NCBI RefSeq assembly: GCF_003987355.1 | Contig: NZ_PIPR01000004.1 | Coordinates: forward strand, 1-64,000 | Reading direction: 5' to 3' | Length of the DNA: 64,000 nt | Origin: Pseudidiomarina aestuarii | GTDB taxonomy: Bacteria > Pseudomonadota > Gammaproteobacteria > Enterobacterales > Alteromonadaceae | Part shown: piece after piece, positions 25,578 to 34,827 of the stretch | Numbering within the stretch: the stretch's first letter is position 1 | How the letters are laid out: each line of letters opens with the position of its first letter | Notes under the pieces: model-generated | What the model saw: only the letters and a program-made list of their open reading frames with translations | What the model was told of the DNA's origin: nothing | Database searches by the model: none | Position numbers and translations under genes: made by a program

Positions 25578-27781
25578 GATGCGGCTCCTTTTTGTTGATG
25601 TAGGGATTTCACCGCTGTCATGATCTGGTCGACCGATGGCAGTACCGTATAGGCGGCCTTTCCAAGCGGAATAAAACTATCCTCCGCATTCACTCGTGCG
25701 ATGCTAAAGCGACCCGGATGTTGTTCATGTAATACGGTCACTAATTCCTCGCTCAGCGAGCCACGGCGGCGACACTCGTCAACGATAACAATCTTCTTCA
25801 CACCCTTAAGCTGTGCCACTATTTTGTCAACGTGTAAGGGAACTAAACAGCGAATATCCAGTACTCGCGTGCTGATTCCGTTGGTCTCAAGTTTCGCTGC
25901 GGCTTGGCGACTCAAATAGTAGCCATTGCCATAGCTAATTATGGCAACATCACTGCCGCTCCCATGCACGCTGGGCTCACCCAGTTCAGGCACAGTTTCA
26001 CTTGGATCTGGGTAGGTGCATAACCAACCCCCATCGCCCTCTTGGTGTAAATCACGGGTCATATAGAGTGCAATCGGCTCTAACATAATGACAATTCGCT
26101 GTTCGCGTGCAGCCAATGCCACGGCTTGGCGCATAAGCAGAGCTCCCTCGCGCGCATTGGACGGGCAGAGCAAGATGATTCCGGGAATATCACGAAATAC
26201 AGCAAATGAATTGTCGTTGTGAAAATGTCCACCAAAGCCACGCTGATAGGCAAGTCCAGCAATACGAATCACCATTGGATTGGTGTACTGACCGTTAGAA
26301 AAGAATGACAAGGTTGCGGCTTCACCACGGATCTGGTCTTCGGCGTTGTGCACATAAGCCAGAAACTGTATTTCTGGCATGGCGATAAAGCCTTGTTGTG
26401 CCATACCAATAGCTAAGCCCAAGATGCTCTGCTCATCCAATACCGTATTTAAAACTCGGTTTGGACCAAAGGCCTCCATGAGGTGTTGCGTGACGTGATA
26501 AACACCCCCTTTCTTGGCGATGTCTTCACCACACATGACGATATTTGAATACTGCGCCATCAAGTCATGCAAAGCCCAGTTGATCATTTTGGCTAAGTGC
26601 TGTGGCTTGCCAACATTGTGTTTGTCCCACTGAAATAGTGATTTTCGACGCTCTTCAGTAGGGAGCTCAGGAAGTGCTTGTTGACGTACTGGAGGCACAA
26701 TGGATGCCATAACCGCTTCAGCTGTTTCCAACTTTGGTTGTTGTGCGGCAACCGCAGCAATTCGTGCAATACGTTGTTGTTGCTGTTGCACATGAGTGAC
26801 TAATTCGGCGGCGCTGAAGAGTCCGCGGCTGATCAATGCGGCGGCCGAATGGAGTAGAGGATCACGTTCGCTATCACGCGCGATCTCTTGCTTACTCCGA
26901 TACGCCACTTCTGCATCCGCACCGGCATGACCAAACAAGCGTACTGTACGCAAATGCAGAATGGCTGGCTTACGCTTTTCCCGAACATACGCCGCAGCCT
27001 CGCGAGCAACCAGGTAGGTTTCAGCGAGGTTGCTGCCATCGGCACTGAAATATTTCAATGCCGGACGTTGACTGAGTTGTTGCTGGATCCAGCCTTGCGG
27101 CGTGTGGGTCGAAATGCCCAAACCATTGTCTTCACAGACCATCAATAGCGGCATTGGAATTTGCTGATAGGCAGCCCAACTGGCTGAATTAATGGCGCCG
27201 AGAGCAGTGGAATGATTCGCTGAGGCATCCCCGAAACTCACATAGGCGATGGCATCGTGGGGCCATGTGCCTTGATGCTGCAGGCGTTTCGACAAGCCAA
27301 TTGCGAAGGCGGTGCCCATCGCCTTGGGAACATGAGAAGCAATAGTACTGGTTTGCGGTGGCACATTGAGTGCCAGACTGCCGAGTACTTTGTGACGACC
27401 CCCAGCAATGGGCTCATCACTGGACGCGGCAAAGCTCAGAAGCATGTCGTATAAGGGGGTTGTTCCTGGACGCTGCTTTGCCCGTTGAATGAAAAAAGCG
27501 CCACTGCGATAGTGCAGGAACGCCGGGTCAGTCACGCGTAGTGCTTTTGCGACCGCCGCATTGCCCTCATGACCCGCACTGCCGATAGTATAAAAACTCT
27601 GGCCAGCCGCTTGCATAATACGCGACTGCAAGTCCAGCAGACGACTCGACAGTTGCGTATCAAATAAATCGACGAGCTCCGCATCGGTCAACACGGCTCC
27701 AGCCGCTTGCGCATGGGGTAGTTGTTGTTGTTCTATGCGCTGGATAAACTCCACCAGCCATGGGTGCATTGCTGCAGCCAT
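25574..27781 (-). CDS. Fused E1 alpha-beta 2-oxoacid dehydrogenase (thiamine diphosphate)
   Basis: This 735-residue protein joins both E1 subunits of the branched-chain/pyruvate dehydrogenase heterotetramer type. Residues about 1-370 are alpha-like, with GDASANHSTALGAI and DNGLGIST forming the thiamine diphosphate motif (GDA replaces the usual GDG). From about 390 the beta-like part follows (CGEDIAKKGGVYHVT, VLDEQSILGLAIGMA, EIQFLAYVHNAEDQI, DECRRRGSLSEE). ATG 27781 has AAGGAGG; the frame extends to 27850 without signal. No E2, lipoyl domain or E3 lies nearby. It sits between gcdH and the acyltransferase. The substrate is not deducible. Confidence 0.85.
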   Translation of the reverse strand: MAAAMHPWLVEFIQRIEQQQLPHAQAAGAVLTDAELVDLFDTQLSSRLLDLQSRIMQAAGQSFYTIGSAGHEGNAAVAKALRVTDPAFLHYRSGAFFIQRAKQRPGTTPLYDMLLSFAASSDEPIAGGRHKVLGSLALNVPPQTSTIASHVPKAMGTAFAIGLSKRLQHQGTWPHDAIAYVSFGDASANHSTALGAINSASWAAYQQIPMPLLMVCEDNGLGISTHTPQGWIQQQLSQRPALKYFSADGSNLAETYLVAREAAAYVREKRKPAILHLRTVRLFGHAGADAEVAYRSKQEIARDSERDPLLHSAAALISRGLFSAAELVTHVQQQQQRIARIAAVAAQQPKLETAEAVMASIVPPVRQQALPELPTEERRKSLFQWDKHNVGKPQHLAKMINWALHDLMAQYSNIVMCGEDIAKKGGVYHVTQHLMEAFGPNRVLNTVLDEQSILGLAIGMAQQGFIAMPEIQFLAYVHNAEDQIRGEAATLSFFSNGQYTNPMVIRIAGLAYQRGFGGHFHNDNSFAVFRDIPGIILLCPSNAREGALLMRQAVALAAREQRIVIMLEPIALYMTRDLHQEGDGGWLCTYPDPSETVPELGEPSVHGSGSDVAIISYGNGYYLSRQAAAKLETNGISTRVLDIRCLVPLHVDKIVAQLKGVKKIVIVDECRRRGSLSEELVTVLHEQHPGRFSIARVNAEDSFIPLGKAAYTVLPSVDQIMTAVKSLHQQKGAAS

Positions 27782-27818
27782 ATCAGCCTCCTTGTTGGCT
27801 TGGCAACTGGTTTTGAGC

Positions 27819-28994
27819 TTAGCTAAAAGCTTGGATACCGGTTTGAGCACGACCTAAAATCAGAGCGTGCACATCATGTGTTCCTTCGTAGGTATTCACT
27901 GCTTCTAAGTTCATCACGTGACGAATGACATGGTATTCATCGGCAATACCGTTACCGCCATGCATATCGCGGGCGATGCGAGCAATGTCGAGTGCTTTGC
28001 CACACGAATTACGTTTAATAAGTGAAATCGTTTCTGGGGGTAATTGCCCAGCATCCATCAAACGGCCAGCCTGTAAACAGGAGAGCAAGCCAATCGAAAT
28101 ATCAGTCTGCATGTCAGCGAGCTTCTTCTGAACCAGTTGTGTAGCAGCCAGCGGGCGATTAAATTGATGCCGGTCTAACGTGTATTGACGTGCCGCATGC
28201 CAACAAAATTCAGCGGCGCCAAGGGCTCCCCAAGCAATGCCATAGCGCGCTTTGTTTAAGCAACCGAATGGACCTTTTAAGCCTGAGACGTTCGGTAACA
28301 ATGCTGTCTCTGGGACCTCGACGTTATCCATCACGATTTCACCAGTAATAGACGCGCGTAGTGAAAATTTGCCTTCAATTTTAGGCGCGCTTAATCCTTT
28401 CATGCCTTTTTCCAACACAAAACCGCGGATCTCACCATCCAGCTTCGCCCACACCACGAATACATCGGCAATTGGCGAATTGGTGATCCACATTTTGCTG
28501 CCTTTGAGCACATAACCACCGTCTACTTTTTTGGCCGTAGTGCGCATGCCGGCAGGATCTGAGCCCGCATCCGGCTCGGTTAATCCGAAGCAACCAACCC
28601 ATTCACCGCTGGCCAGTTTGGGTAAATATTTTTGTCGTTGTTCTTCGGTGCCGTATTCGTGAATAGGGTGCATTACCAGTGAGGATTGAACACTCATCGC
28701 GCTGCGATAGCCGCTGTCAACACGTTCGACTTCACGCGCAACGAGGCCATAACAGACGTAGTTGACTTCAGAGCAGCCATACTTCTCCGGCAAGGTAGCG
28801 CCAAGTAAACCGAGTTCGCCCAGCTCGTTCATTATTTCGCGGTCAAAACGTTCTTCCCGATTCGCCGTCAGTACCCGCGGCAATAGTCGCTCTTGGCAGT
28901 ACTGGTGAGCGGTGTCGCGAATCATACGTTCTTCTTCGGTCAGCATCGCGCTGAACTGAAACGGGTCTTGCCAATCAAAATGTGGACGAGCCAT
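27819..28994 (-). CDS. gcdH: Glutaryl-CoA dehydrogenase
   Basis: This 391-residue flavoprotein oxidises and decarboxylates glutaryl-CoA to crotonyl-CoA, the entry point of lysine and tryptophan catabolism. It matches GcdH from end to end: [51 protein letters not shown] and the catalytic-Glu region [22 protein letters not shown]. It is the first gene of the gcdH/E1-fusion/acyltransferase cluster, 37 bases from the fusion gene. Confidence 0.93.
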   Translation of the reverse strand: MARPHFDWQDPFQFSAMLTEEERMIRDTAHQYCQERLLPRVLTANREERFDREIMNELGELGLLGATLPEKYGCSEVNYVCYGLVAREVERVDSGYRSAMSVQSSLVMHPIHEYGTEEQRQKYLPKLASGEWVGCFGLTEPDAGSDPAGMRTTAKKVDGGYVLKGSKMWITNSPIADVFVVWAKLDGEIRGFVLEKGMKGLSAPKIEGKFSLRASITGEIVMDNVEVPETALLPNVSGLKGPFGCLNKARYGIAWGALGAAEFCWHAARQYTLDRHQFNRPLAATQLVQKKLADMQTDISIGLLSCLQAGRLMDAGQLPPETISLIKRNSCGKALDIARIARDMHGGNGIADEYHVIRHVMNLEAVNTYEGTHDVHALILGRAQTGIQAFS

Positions 28995-29110
28995 ACGTCA
29001 ACCTCAGGTTTATTCGAAGGAATATAAATCAGTCGAATCAGGTTACTGAAAAAGGGACACAAGTTAAATAGATTAAAAAAGAATCGCGGTATGACCACTT
29101 CAATTGAGTG

Positions 29111-29497
29111 TCACTCAGACTTGCCAGGAGCATGTTCGGGTCGGGTCATTAACCACACAGCAACCGTGGCCATAATGCCTATTACTGTGAATTTAACCCA
29201 CAGCGGAGCGATGCTGAAGCTCAACATAATGGCGCTACCACTCATCATCACAATAGCAATGACTTTCGGTTTGCGGCGCACCACACCATAGCGGCGCCAC
29301 TCGAGAATTTGTGGGCCATATTTGGGGTGAGCCAATAGTTTTTGTTCAATGACAGGCCAGCCTTTACCTCCAGCCCATGCAGCGACCAACAAAAAGGGCA
29401 CCGTTGGCATAATCGGCAGTACTGCGCCAATCAAACCGAGCACGACCGCCATAACAGCGATGCTGCGCCAAAGCATAATACGCAAGAACTCAGTCAT
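29111..29497 (-). CDS. YbaN-like DUF454 inner membrane protein
   Basis: This 128-residue membrane protein begins with the family hallmark (GLIGAVLPIMPTVPFLLVAAWAGGKG), then the HPKYGPQILEWRRYGVV loop and two further helices. DUF454 proteins have no agreed function. ATG 29497 fits the usual family length; earlier in-frame ATGs (29542, 29572) would add residues, and none of the three has a clear SD. Confidence 0.85.
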   Translation of the reverse strand: MTEFLRIMLWRSIAVMAVVLGLIGAVLPIMPTVPFLLVAAWAGGKGWPVIEQKLLAHPKYGPQILEWRRYGVVRRKPKVIAIVMMSGSAIMLSFSIAPLWVKFTVIGIMATVAVWLMTRPEHAPGKSE

Positions 29498-29641
29498 GGT
29501 GTTGTAAGAACGAGTTGCACAGTCATTTAGGTTACTCGACATAATAATTAACAAAATAGTGACTTTTGTCACTCGTTGCCGAACTAATTACAAACTAAGC
29601 TGGTCTGTATTCTCAATCAAGATCAGATATGGAAAGTCGTT

Positions 29642-30529
29642 ATGCGTTTAGTTGCCTTGTTGTTAGCCACTATACTGGCTCTGCCCGCAGTTGCTAGTAC
29701 TTCACCGGTATTGCCACCACTGAATGAAGTCATGGCCGGTGGTCTCGATGATGCCGAAGAATTTATCGAAGATTTCGTGAAGGAACATCCCGATCATGCC
29801 GAAGCGCATTTTATGCGAGGCGCGATTATGGGAATGCAAGCTTCCGACAGCATATTTTCTGCTCTTGGTTATGCCAAAAAATCACTCAGTAGTTTTCAAC
29901 GTGCGGTGGAACTGGAACCCGCTTCGGTACAATATCGCCAAGGCTTGATTAGTTTCTACATGGCCGCGCCTGGCATTGCCGGTGGTGATATGGAATTAGC
30001 ATGGCAACACATTGAGGCGATGCGCGAATTTGATAGCAAAGCGGCGCTGCAAATGGAATTGACCTACTGGCAAGTTGAGGAAGATGACGCGAAGTTCCAA
30101 GCTACTTTGCAGCGCGGCCTAGAGGAATTTGCTGAGCACCCAGACTTTCATTTTCGGGCTGGCTTAATTGCGCAGGAACGGAAGAGCTTTGATCAAGCCT
30201 ACGCACATTTCGATACCTGTTTAACAACCGATATTGAAACTGAAGCAGCAACGAGTGTTGAACTAAATTGTTTGTACCAAATAGGGCGCACAGCATTGTT
30301 CAGTGAACAGCGAGTTGCAGATGGTATTCGTGCACTTGAAGACTACCAACAACGAGAATTGACCGACAACGTGCCGGGAAAAGAGTGGGCGCAAGCTCGT
30401 TTGGCGGCTCTCTATTTGTTGGCTGACCGCAAGAGTGATGCGCAGCAGTTGGTTCAAGTGATTGATGCAGGTGAAGATGAGAATCTCGCTGAGGAGCTCA
30501 AATCGCTCCGTCAGCGAGTAAATATGTAA
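29642..30529 (+). CDS. Exported TPR-repeat protein
   Basis: This 295-residue protein has a signal peptide (MRLVALLLATILALPAVAS). Tetratricopeptide-like helices follow from about residue 35 (HPDHAEAHFMRGAIMG, AKKSLSSFQRAVELEP, HPDFHFRAGLIAQERKSFDQAYAHFDTCL). It is probably a periplasmic scaffold for protein contacts; no catalytic motif is visible. It stands alone on the plus strand and converges with ytjA, three bases between stops. Confidence 0.8.
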   Translation: MRLVALLLATILALPAVASTSPVLPPLNEVMAGGLDDAEEFIEDFVKEHPDHAEAHFMRGAIMGMQASDSIFSALGYAKKSLSSFQRAVELEPASVQYRQGLISFYMAAPGIAGGDMELAWQHIEAMREFDSKAALQMELTYWQVEEDDAKFQATLQRGLEEFAEHPDFHFRAGLIAQERKSFDQAYAHFDTCLTTDIETEAATSVELNCLYQIGRTALFSEQRVADGIRALEDYQQRELTDNVPGKEWAQARLAALYLLADRKSDAQQLVQVIDAGEDENLAEELKSLRQRVNM

Positions 30530-30532
30530 CGA

Positions 30533-30709
30533 CTAGGCTCGAGGTCCTCGACCTTTTAACGCTCCAGAGATGAGCGAAATGAGCAATAGAATAATGAAGA
30601 TGTAAAAGATGATTTTAGCGATGCCGGCCGCCGTGCCGGCAATCCCGCCAAACCCGAGTACGCCCGCAATGAGCGCTACGACTAAAAAGATAAGTGCCCA
30701 ACGTAACAT
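30533..30709 (-). CDS. ytjA: DUF1328 small membrane protein (YtjA-like)
   Basis: This 58-residue protein starts [20 protein letters not shown], continues with a [12 protein letters not shown] segment and a second helix, and ends in a basic tail. That is the DUF1328 pattern, two short helices with a glycine-rich turn. GGAGAAAG precedes the ATG by a few bases. The family is widespread and linked to envelope stress in some bacteria, but its function is unproven. Confidence 0.88.
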   Translation of the reverse strand: MLRWALIFLVVALIAGVLGFGGIAGTAAGIAKIIFYIFIILLLISLISGALKGRGPRA

Positions 30710-30748
30710 AATCTTTCTCCGTGTCGAAAGTGTGTCCTAAGTAAAGAC

Positions 30749-30777
30749 CATAAATCCAAATAAATCAAATATGTCAA
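30749..30777 (-). promoter_or_regulatory. Possible sigma-70 promoter of the DUF1328 gene
   Basis: Read on the minus strand, TTGACA (30772-30777) and TTTATG (30749-30754) are separated by 17 bases, about 40 bases upstream of the start. The -35 is perfect, the -10 poor. Confidence 0.3.
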
Positions 30778-30781
30778 GCAC

Positions 30782-31234
30782 TTACGCTTTCTTTACGTTG
30801 GCAAGGAGCGAGTCTAGATGGTTGGCGAATTGCATCCTATCACGCTGATTGAGTGGCGGTGGACCTCCGCTTTGCACACCGCTTGCCCGCATCGTATCCA
30901 TGAAATCGCGGACGTTAAGTCGAGCACCAATGGTGTCTTTGGTATAGCGCTCACCGCGCGGGCTGAGCGCGTGCGCGCCCTTTTTCAATACGTCGGCAGC
31001 TAAGGGGATATCACTGGTAATCACCAGGTCACCTGCTTGGCAACGTTCAACGATTTCGTTGTCAGCAACATCAAAGCCGCTGGTTACCGTGAGGGTATTA
31101 ATATAGGGCGAAGGCGGAACTCGAAGTGGCTGGTTAGCGACCAAAGTGAGCTGCAGCTGCTTGCGTTCTGCGGCGCGATACAAAATGTCTTTGATGACCG
31201 TCGGACACGCATCCGCATCGACCCAGATATGCAT
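30782..31234 (-). CDS. DUF188 family protein (YaiI/YqxD)
   Basis: This 150-residue protein matches the YaiI/YqxD family throughout: [16 protein letters not shown] at the start, [32 protein letters not shown] and the C-terminal [19 protein letters not shown]. The fold is PIN-like with conserved Asp residues, which suggests a nuclease, though no activity is agreed. Its ATG shares one base with the stop of the upstream secreted protein (TAATG), so the two form a small operon. Confidence 0.9.
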   Translation of the reverse strand: MHIWVDADACPTVIKDILYRAAERKQLQLTLVANQPLRVPPSPYINTLTVTSGFDVADNEIVERCQAGDLVITSDIPLAADVLKKGAHALSPRGERYTKDTIGARLNVRDFMDTMRASGVQSGGPPPLNQRDRMQFANHLDSLLANVKKA

Positions 31235-31590
31235 TAAAGATTAGCTTTTCTAACGTTTAGAGCAATGGCTAAATCGCCAATCGAGACCGTTGCTGTTTCG
31301 TTGAGTTTCGCAACCACGACTGGGGCCATTTCGCCATAAACACTATCCAACGTTGAGGTGATCTTGACGGTGTTATCCGCTTGCTCGTCAACTGTTAGCT
31401 TGAGCGTAAAGGCGCGGGTACCATTAATCGCAATCTCACCGGTTTTCCCTGCCTCCAGCATGATAGAGGGCTCGGCAAAAAGCTCATTCTGGTGCGACAA
31501 CTTCACGTCCAGAGTAAAGAGTTGACCAGGTTCAGCGACCGCAGTGTTGATGCTCAGTAAACCCACCAAAACGATCAGTAGATGTTTCAT
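31234..31590 (-). CDS. Hypothetical secreted protein
   Basis: This 118-residue protein has a signal peptide ([19 protein letters not shown], cut before EPGQ). Its mature part is rich in beta strands, with Thr/Val/Lys alternation and no cysteine. AAGGA precedes the ATG. I do not recognise the family. It is translationally adjacent to the DUF188 gene and probably periplasmic. Confidence 0.7.
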   Translation of the reverse strand: MKHLLIVLVGLLSINTAVAEPGQLFTLDVKLSHQNELFAEPSIMLEAGKTGEIAINGTRAFTLKLTVDEQADNTVKITSTLDSVYGEMAPVVVAKLNETATVSIGDLAIALNVRKANL

Positions 31591-31657
31591 AAACTAGTCC
31601 TTGTAGAGTGGCGAACAAGTTCATAAGCTAGCTGAATCTAAATTAAATGGCAAAGCA

Positions 31658-32356
31658 ATGATTGCAAACTACGACTGGCTCCTTTTCGACGCTGACGACA
31701 CGCTGTTTCACTTTGACGCCTTTGCAGGCCTGCAAAAGATGTTTCAACGTTACTCAGTTGTGTTCACTCGTGCCGATTATGATACTTATCAACAACTGAA
31801 TAAGCCGTTGTGGGATGCTTATCAAGCCGCCGAGATTGATGCATATACATTACAGACGCGCAGGTTCGACGCGTGGGCTGATCGTCTGCAGGTGAGTTCT
31901 GAGCAGCTCAATAGCCAGTTTCTGCAAGCCATGGCTGATATCTGTGAACCTTTACCTGGCGCGCGCGAGCTTGTGCATGCCATTAAACCTCATGTCAATA
32001 TCGGTATTATCACTAATGGTTTTACGGAGCTTCAGCATGTGCGGTTGCGTCGCACTGGCTTCGACGCCTGGGTTGATGTATTGGTGATTTCAGAAGAGGT
32101 AGGCATTGCCAAGCCACATATCGATATCTTTGAGCATGCTTTCGCCGAAATGGAGCAACCACCGCGCGACCGTGTGTTAATGGTCGGGGATAACCCACAC
32201 TCTGATATTCAGGGTGGAATTAATGCTGGCATTCATACCTGTTGGTTGAATCATCATGGCGCGCCTAGGCCTCGAGGTATTGACCCACATTTCGAAGTTT
32301 CAACGTTGGCCGAATTACAGCACCTATTATTTACAGCGGAAGCAAACACTCTATGA
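31658..32356 (+). CDS. yjjG: YjjG-type HAD nucleotidase
   Basis: This 232-residue HAD phosphatase has LLFDADDTLFHFD (nucleophile Asp), IGIITNGFTELQ, the Lys of EVGIAKPHIDIF and VMVGDN-type motif IV (RVLMVGDNPHSDIQGG). YjjG dephosphorylates pyrimidine nucleoside monophosphates, including non-canonical ones. Its stop overlaps the SGNH hydrolase start by ATGA. Confidence 0.9.
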   Translation: MIANYDWLLFDADDTLFHFDAFAGLQKMFQRYSVVFTRADYDTYQQLNKPLWDAYQAAEIDAYTLQTRRFDAWADRLQVSSEQLNSQFLQAMADICEPLPGARELVHAIKPHVNIGIITNGFTELQHVRLRRTGFDAWVDVLVISEEVGIAKPHIDIFEHAFAEMEQPPRDRVLMVGDNPHSDIQGGINAGIHTCWLNHHGAPRPRGIDPHFEVSTLAELQHLLFTAEANTL

Positions 32357-33087
32357 GTTGGCTCGCGAAAATCGCCATGATTCCGCTGGCACCTTGGCTG
32401 ATTAGACAAGGCAATCGTGCTCGACGCGATACGGTTAGATTGCCCGAGGCCAAAGGTGAGCGTTTCAATACGGTTGAGGCGAGTGATCTTAGTGTGCTGA
32501 TTCTTGGTGATTCTGCTGCCGCCGGCGTAGGTTGCGCGACACAATCTGACGCAATAACCGGTCAGCTGGTACATCAATTACAATCTCGTGGCACCGTGCG
32601 CTGGCGCTTGATTGCACAAAGCAGTCTTACTTGTGCCGGTGTTCATGAGCTCTTACTGCAGCATGCGGACGAACCATTCGATGTTGTACTGGTGTCTGTG
32701 GGTGTCAATGATGTCACACGGCGAACGCCTATCGCACAATGGCGCTGGGATCTTGAGGTGTTGACCAACGAGTTGGTCAAACGGCATCAAGCAAAATTAG
32801 TACTCTTCTCTGCAGTTCCGCCAATGCATCGCTTCACCGCATTACCCCAGCCGTTACGCTGGTTCGTTGGTGAACAAGCGCATAACTTAAATAGAGTTTT
32901 GGAGCAGCATTGTCAGGATTTTGAGACTTGCGAGATATTGAAATTTGATATCCCTTTTCACCCACGCTATCTGGCGAGTGATGGCTATCATCCGTCGGGA
33001 GAAGCTTGTACCCTCTGGGCTGCTGCAGCAGCGAGTGCCATACTGCAATCCCCCAAGCTACAATTCACGCCGAGCGCAGCGCAATAA
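32353..33087 (+). CDS. SGNH/GDSL-family hydrolase
   Basis: This 244-residue protein has the esterase blocks of the SGNH fold: ILGDSAAAGVG (block I, nucleophile Ser), an oxyanion Gly region, SVGVNDVTR (block III Asn) and ASDGYHPSGEA (block V Asp and His). A hydrophobic N-terminus (WLAKIAMIPLAPWLI) may anchor it to the membrane. The substrate is unknown; lipids or acylated envelope glycans are typical for the fold. It is coupled to yjjG and its last 30 bases overlap the convergent amidotransferase gene. Confidence 0.85.
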   Translation: MSWLAKIAMIPLAPWLIRQGNRARRDTVRLPEAKGERFNTVEASDLSVLILGDSAAAGVGCATQSDAITGQLVHQLQSRGTVRWRLIAQSSLTCAGVHELLLQHADEPFDVVLVSVGVNDVTRRTPIAQWRWDLEVLTNELVKRHQAKLVLFSAVPPMHRFTALPQPLRWFVGEQAHNLNRVLEQHCQDFETCEILKFDIPFHPRYLASDGYHPSGEACTLWAAAAASAILQSPKLQFTPSAAQ

Positions 33088-33732
33088 CCAACCAAAAATT
33101 CGCAACTGTGCGGGTACGTAGAATAGATATTCCGGATGCCATTGCACTCCAATCATTGCCTCGCTGTGTGGGCATTCGATGGCTTGTGGAATGTCGTCTA
33201 AATCTTTTGCCACGACAGTCAAATTTCTGCCAGTATCGCGCACTGCTTGGTGGTGCAGACTATTCACTCGTAACTTCGTTTTCCCCACAATTGAGGCCAA
33301 TTGCGAGTGTGGCTCCACAAAAACTTGTTTAGTCGGCAGGAGCCCAGGTCTGTTGTAGGTGCGCGATCGAATGGCACGAATATCTTGATGGAGGTTGCCG
33401 CCGCGCACCACATTGATCAACTGTGCGCCGCGACAGATCCCTAATAGTGGTGTCTGGTCTCGCATGGCGTGTCGGATCCAACGCATCTCGAGCTCGTCAC
33501 GGTCCGGATCATGTTTCACTGGCGCGGTAATTTCACCGCCATAGTGCTCCGGTGAAATGTCACTACCACCACTAATCACCATGGCCGCAAATTTAACTGA
33601 CTCGGGTGGTTGGTGCCGCACACTAATTCGAACTGCACGCCCTCCTACTAACCAAATAGCAAGCCGACAACACCACCAACTTGGCGACCAGCGTTTGCCG
33701 GCCCCAGTTACGCCTATAAACGGTCGTGCCAT
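33058..33732 (-). CDS. Class I glutamine amidotransferase-like peptidase (gamma-glutamyl-GABA hydrolase type)
   Basis: This 224-residue protein is like PuuD/peptidase C26. It has SGGSDISPEHYGG, the nucleophile elbow LLGICRGAQLINV (Cys), and GVQWHPEYL with the His-x-Glu of the triad. ATG 33732 begins MARPFIGVTG and overlaps the amidoligase gene by 19 bases; the frame extends to 33753. Such hydrolases cut gamma-glutamyl amides. Pairing with an amidoligase implies that one makes and the other breaks or edits the same type of bond. The N-terminal part is unusually Trp/Cys-rich (WSPSWWCCRLAIWLVGG). Confidence 0.85.
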   Translation of the reverse strand: MARPFIGVTGAGKRWSPSWWCCRLAIWLVGGRAVRISVRHQPPESVKFAAMVISGGSDISPEHYGGEITAPVKHDPDRDELEMRWIRHAMRDQTPLLGICRGAQLINVVRGGNLHQDIRAIRSRTYNRPGLLPTKQVFVEPHSQLASIVGKTKLRVNSLHHQAVRDTGRNLTVVAKDLDDIPQAIECPHSEAMIGVQWHPEYLFYVPAQLRIFGWLLRCARREL

Positions 33733-34670
33733 GCCTGAATTACCTTCACCCAATCCGTTCGATTCACACCCAATAGTGGTCGGTGGGCATCGAGGAACTG
33801 CTCGGCGAGTTCATCGAGACTTTCTGCATCGTTTGCTAAGCGCTCAACCACACACCACAAGTTCCACTCTTTTGCTAATGACCACTTCGCATCGGCAATA
33901 CGACAATCGGGCAATCGATAATGGAAAGTGGGACGTGCATTCACCTTTTCATCATCAATTGCTGCGCGCACCCGTTGCTCATCCAAATCCATGAATGCGG
34001 GCAGCATATCGAGCGCCCGATTGCGACTCGGATTCGCCGCCAAATAGTCATCAATCACTTGATTAATGTCAGGTTCACTCTGTTTGAGGATGCGCCGTAC
34101 ATAGTCTTCGGGATATAAATCAATGTAGGGACTTAGCTTGCGCGTATTATTCACATGATGGGCTTCAACCAGCCACCACTGCAATAGGCCAAACGCCTGT
34201 AAGTAAGCATGCACCGAATCGGTCGACGGATACTCCACATTGATATGGGTTCCATAGGCAGCGAGCATCGATTCACGAGTACCTTTTGCGCCTGCTTCAC
34301 GTAAGTTATTCACGAGGCCGTCTAAGATATCAAGAGTATCAATGGCGATGGGTGGGCAGACAATTTCGATAGGGACAACCGTGGTTGCCGCATTGCTTAT
34401 GGAGTTCCATAACGCCTCCATATCGGTATCTTTAGCTTCAGCGGCGTGGCGCTGCAGATAACTCCAATCGATCTCAACGCGAAAAGTCCCAAGATCACTG
34501 TGGTGAAGCTCAGCCATTGCCGCGTGTGATGAACTTTCATCCAACTGAAAGGATTGCTTTAAAACGTCTATGGTCTGCTGTAGATCTAATCCAGCAAATT
34601 CTAATTCAAACCCAACGAGACGAGTTTTTCCTTGCGTCGTTTTTAGCTGTTGCGGTTGTTGGTACAACAT
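33714..34670 (-). CDS. Amidoligase-family enzyme
   Basis: This 318-residue protein matches the amidoligase family (PF12224, a glutamine-synthetase/glutamate-cysteine-ligase-like fold). It has LVGFELEFAG near the N-terminus (paired acidic metal ligands), TFRVEIDWSYL, and YGTHINVEYP, the GTHxxV-type motif. Members are predicted ATP-dependent carboxylate-amine ligases, and comparative genomics has noted their pairing with class I amidotransferase-like hydrolases. The two are translationally coupled here. The acceptor could be a small metabolite, a peptide or a protein; nothing in the sequence decides. Confidence 0.85.
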   Translation of the reverse strand: MLYQQPQQLKTTQGKTRLVGFELEFAGLDLQQTIDVLKQSFQLDESSSHAAMAELHHSDLGTFRVEIDWSYLQRHAAEAKDTDMEALWNSISNAATTVVPIEIVCPPIAIDTLDILDGLVNNLREAGAKGTRESMLAAYGTHINVEYPSTDSVHAYLQAFGLLQWWLVEAHHVNNTRKLSPYIDLYPEDYVRRILKQSEPDINQVIDDYLAANPSRNRALDMLPAFMDLDEQRVRAAIDDEKVNARPTFHYRLPDCRIADAKWSLAKEWNLWCVVERLANDAESLDELAEQFLDAHRPLLGVNRTDWVKVIQAWHDRL

Positions 34671-34827
34671 AGACCGACTCCATTTGAAAGCTGTCTCTAT
34701 CCTAACAGATTCTGCAGGGAAATATTTTTACCGGCTTGACTATTATTTAGACAGAATCGAATTATACTTGAGATACTGTCCGTTCAGTGAAGGCCTCACG
34801 TTGCCCATACTGCAATCTACTGAATCA

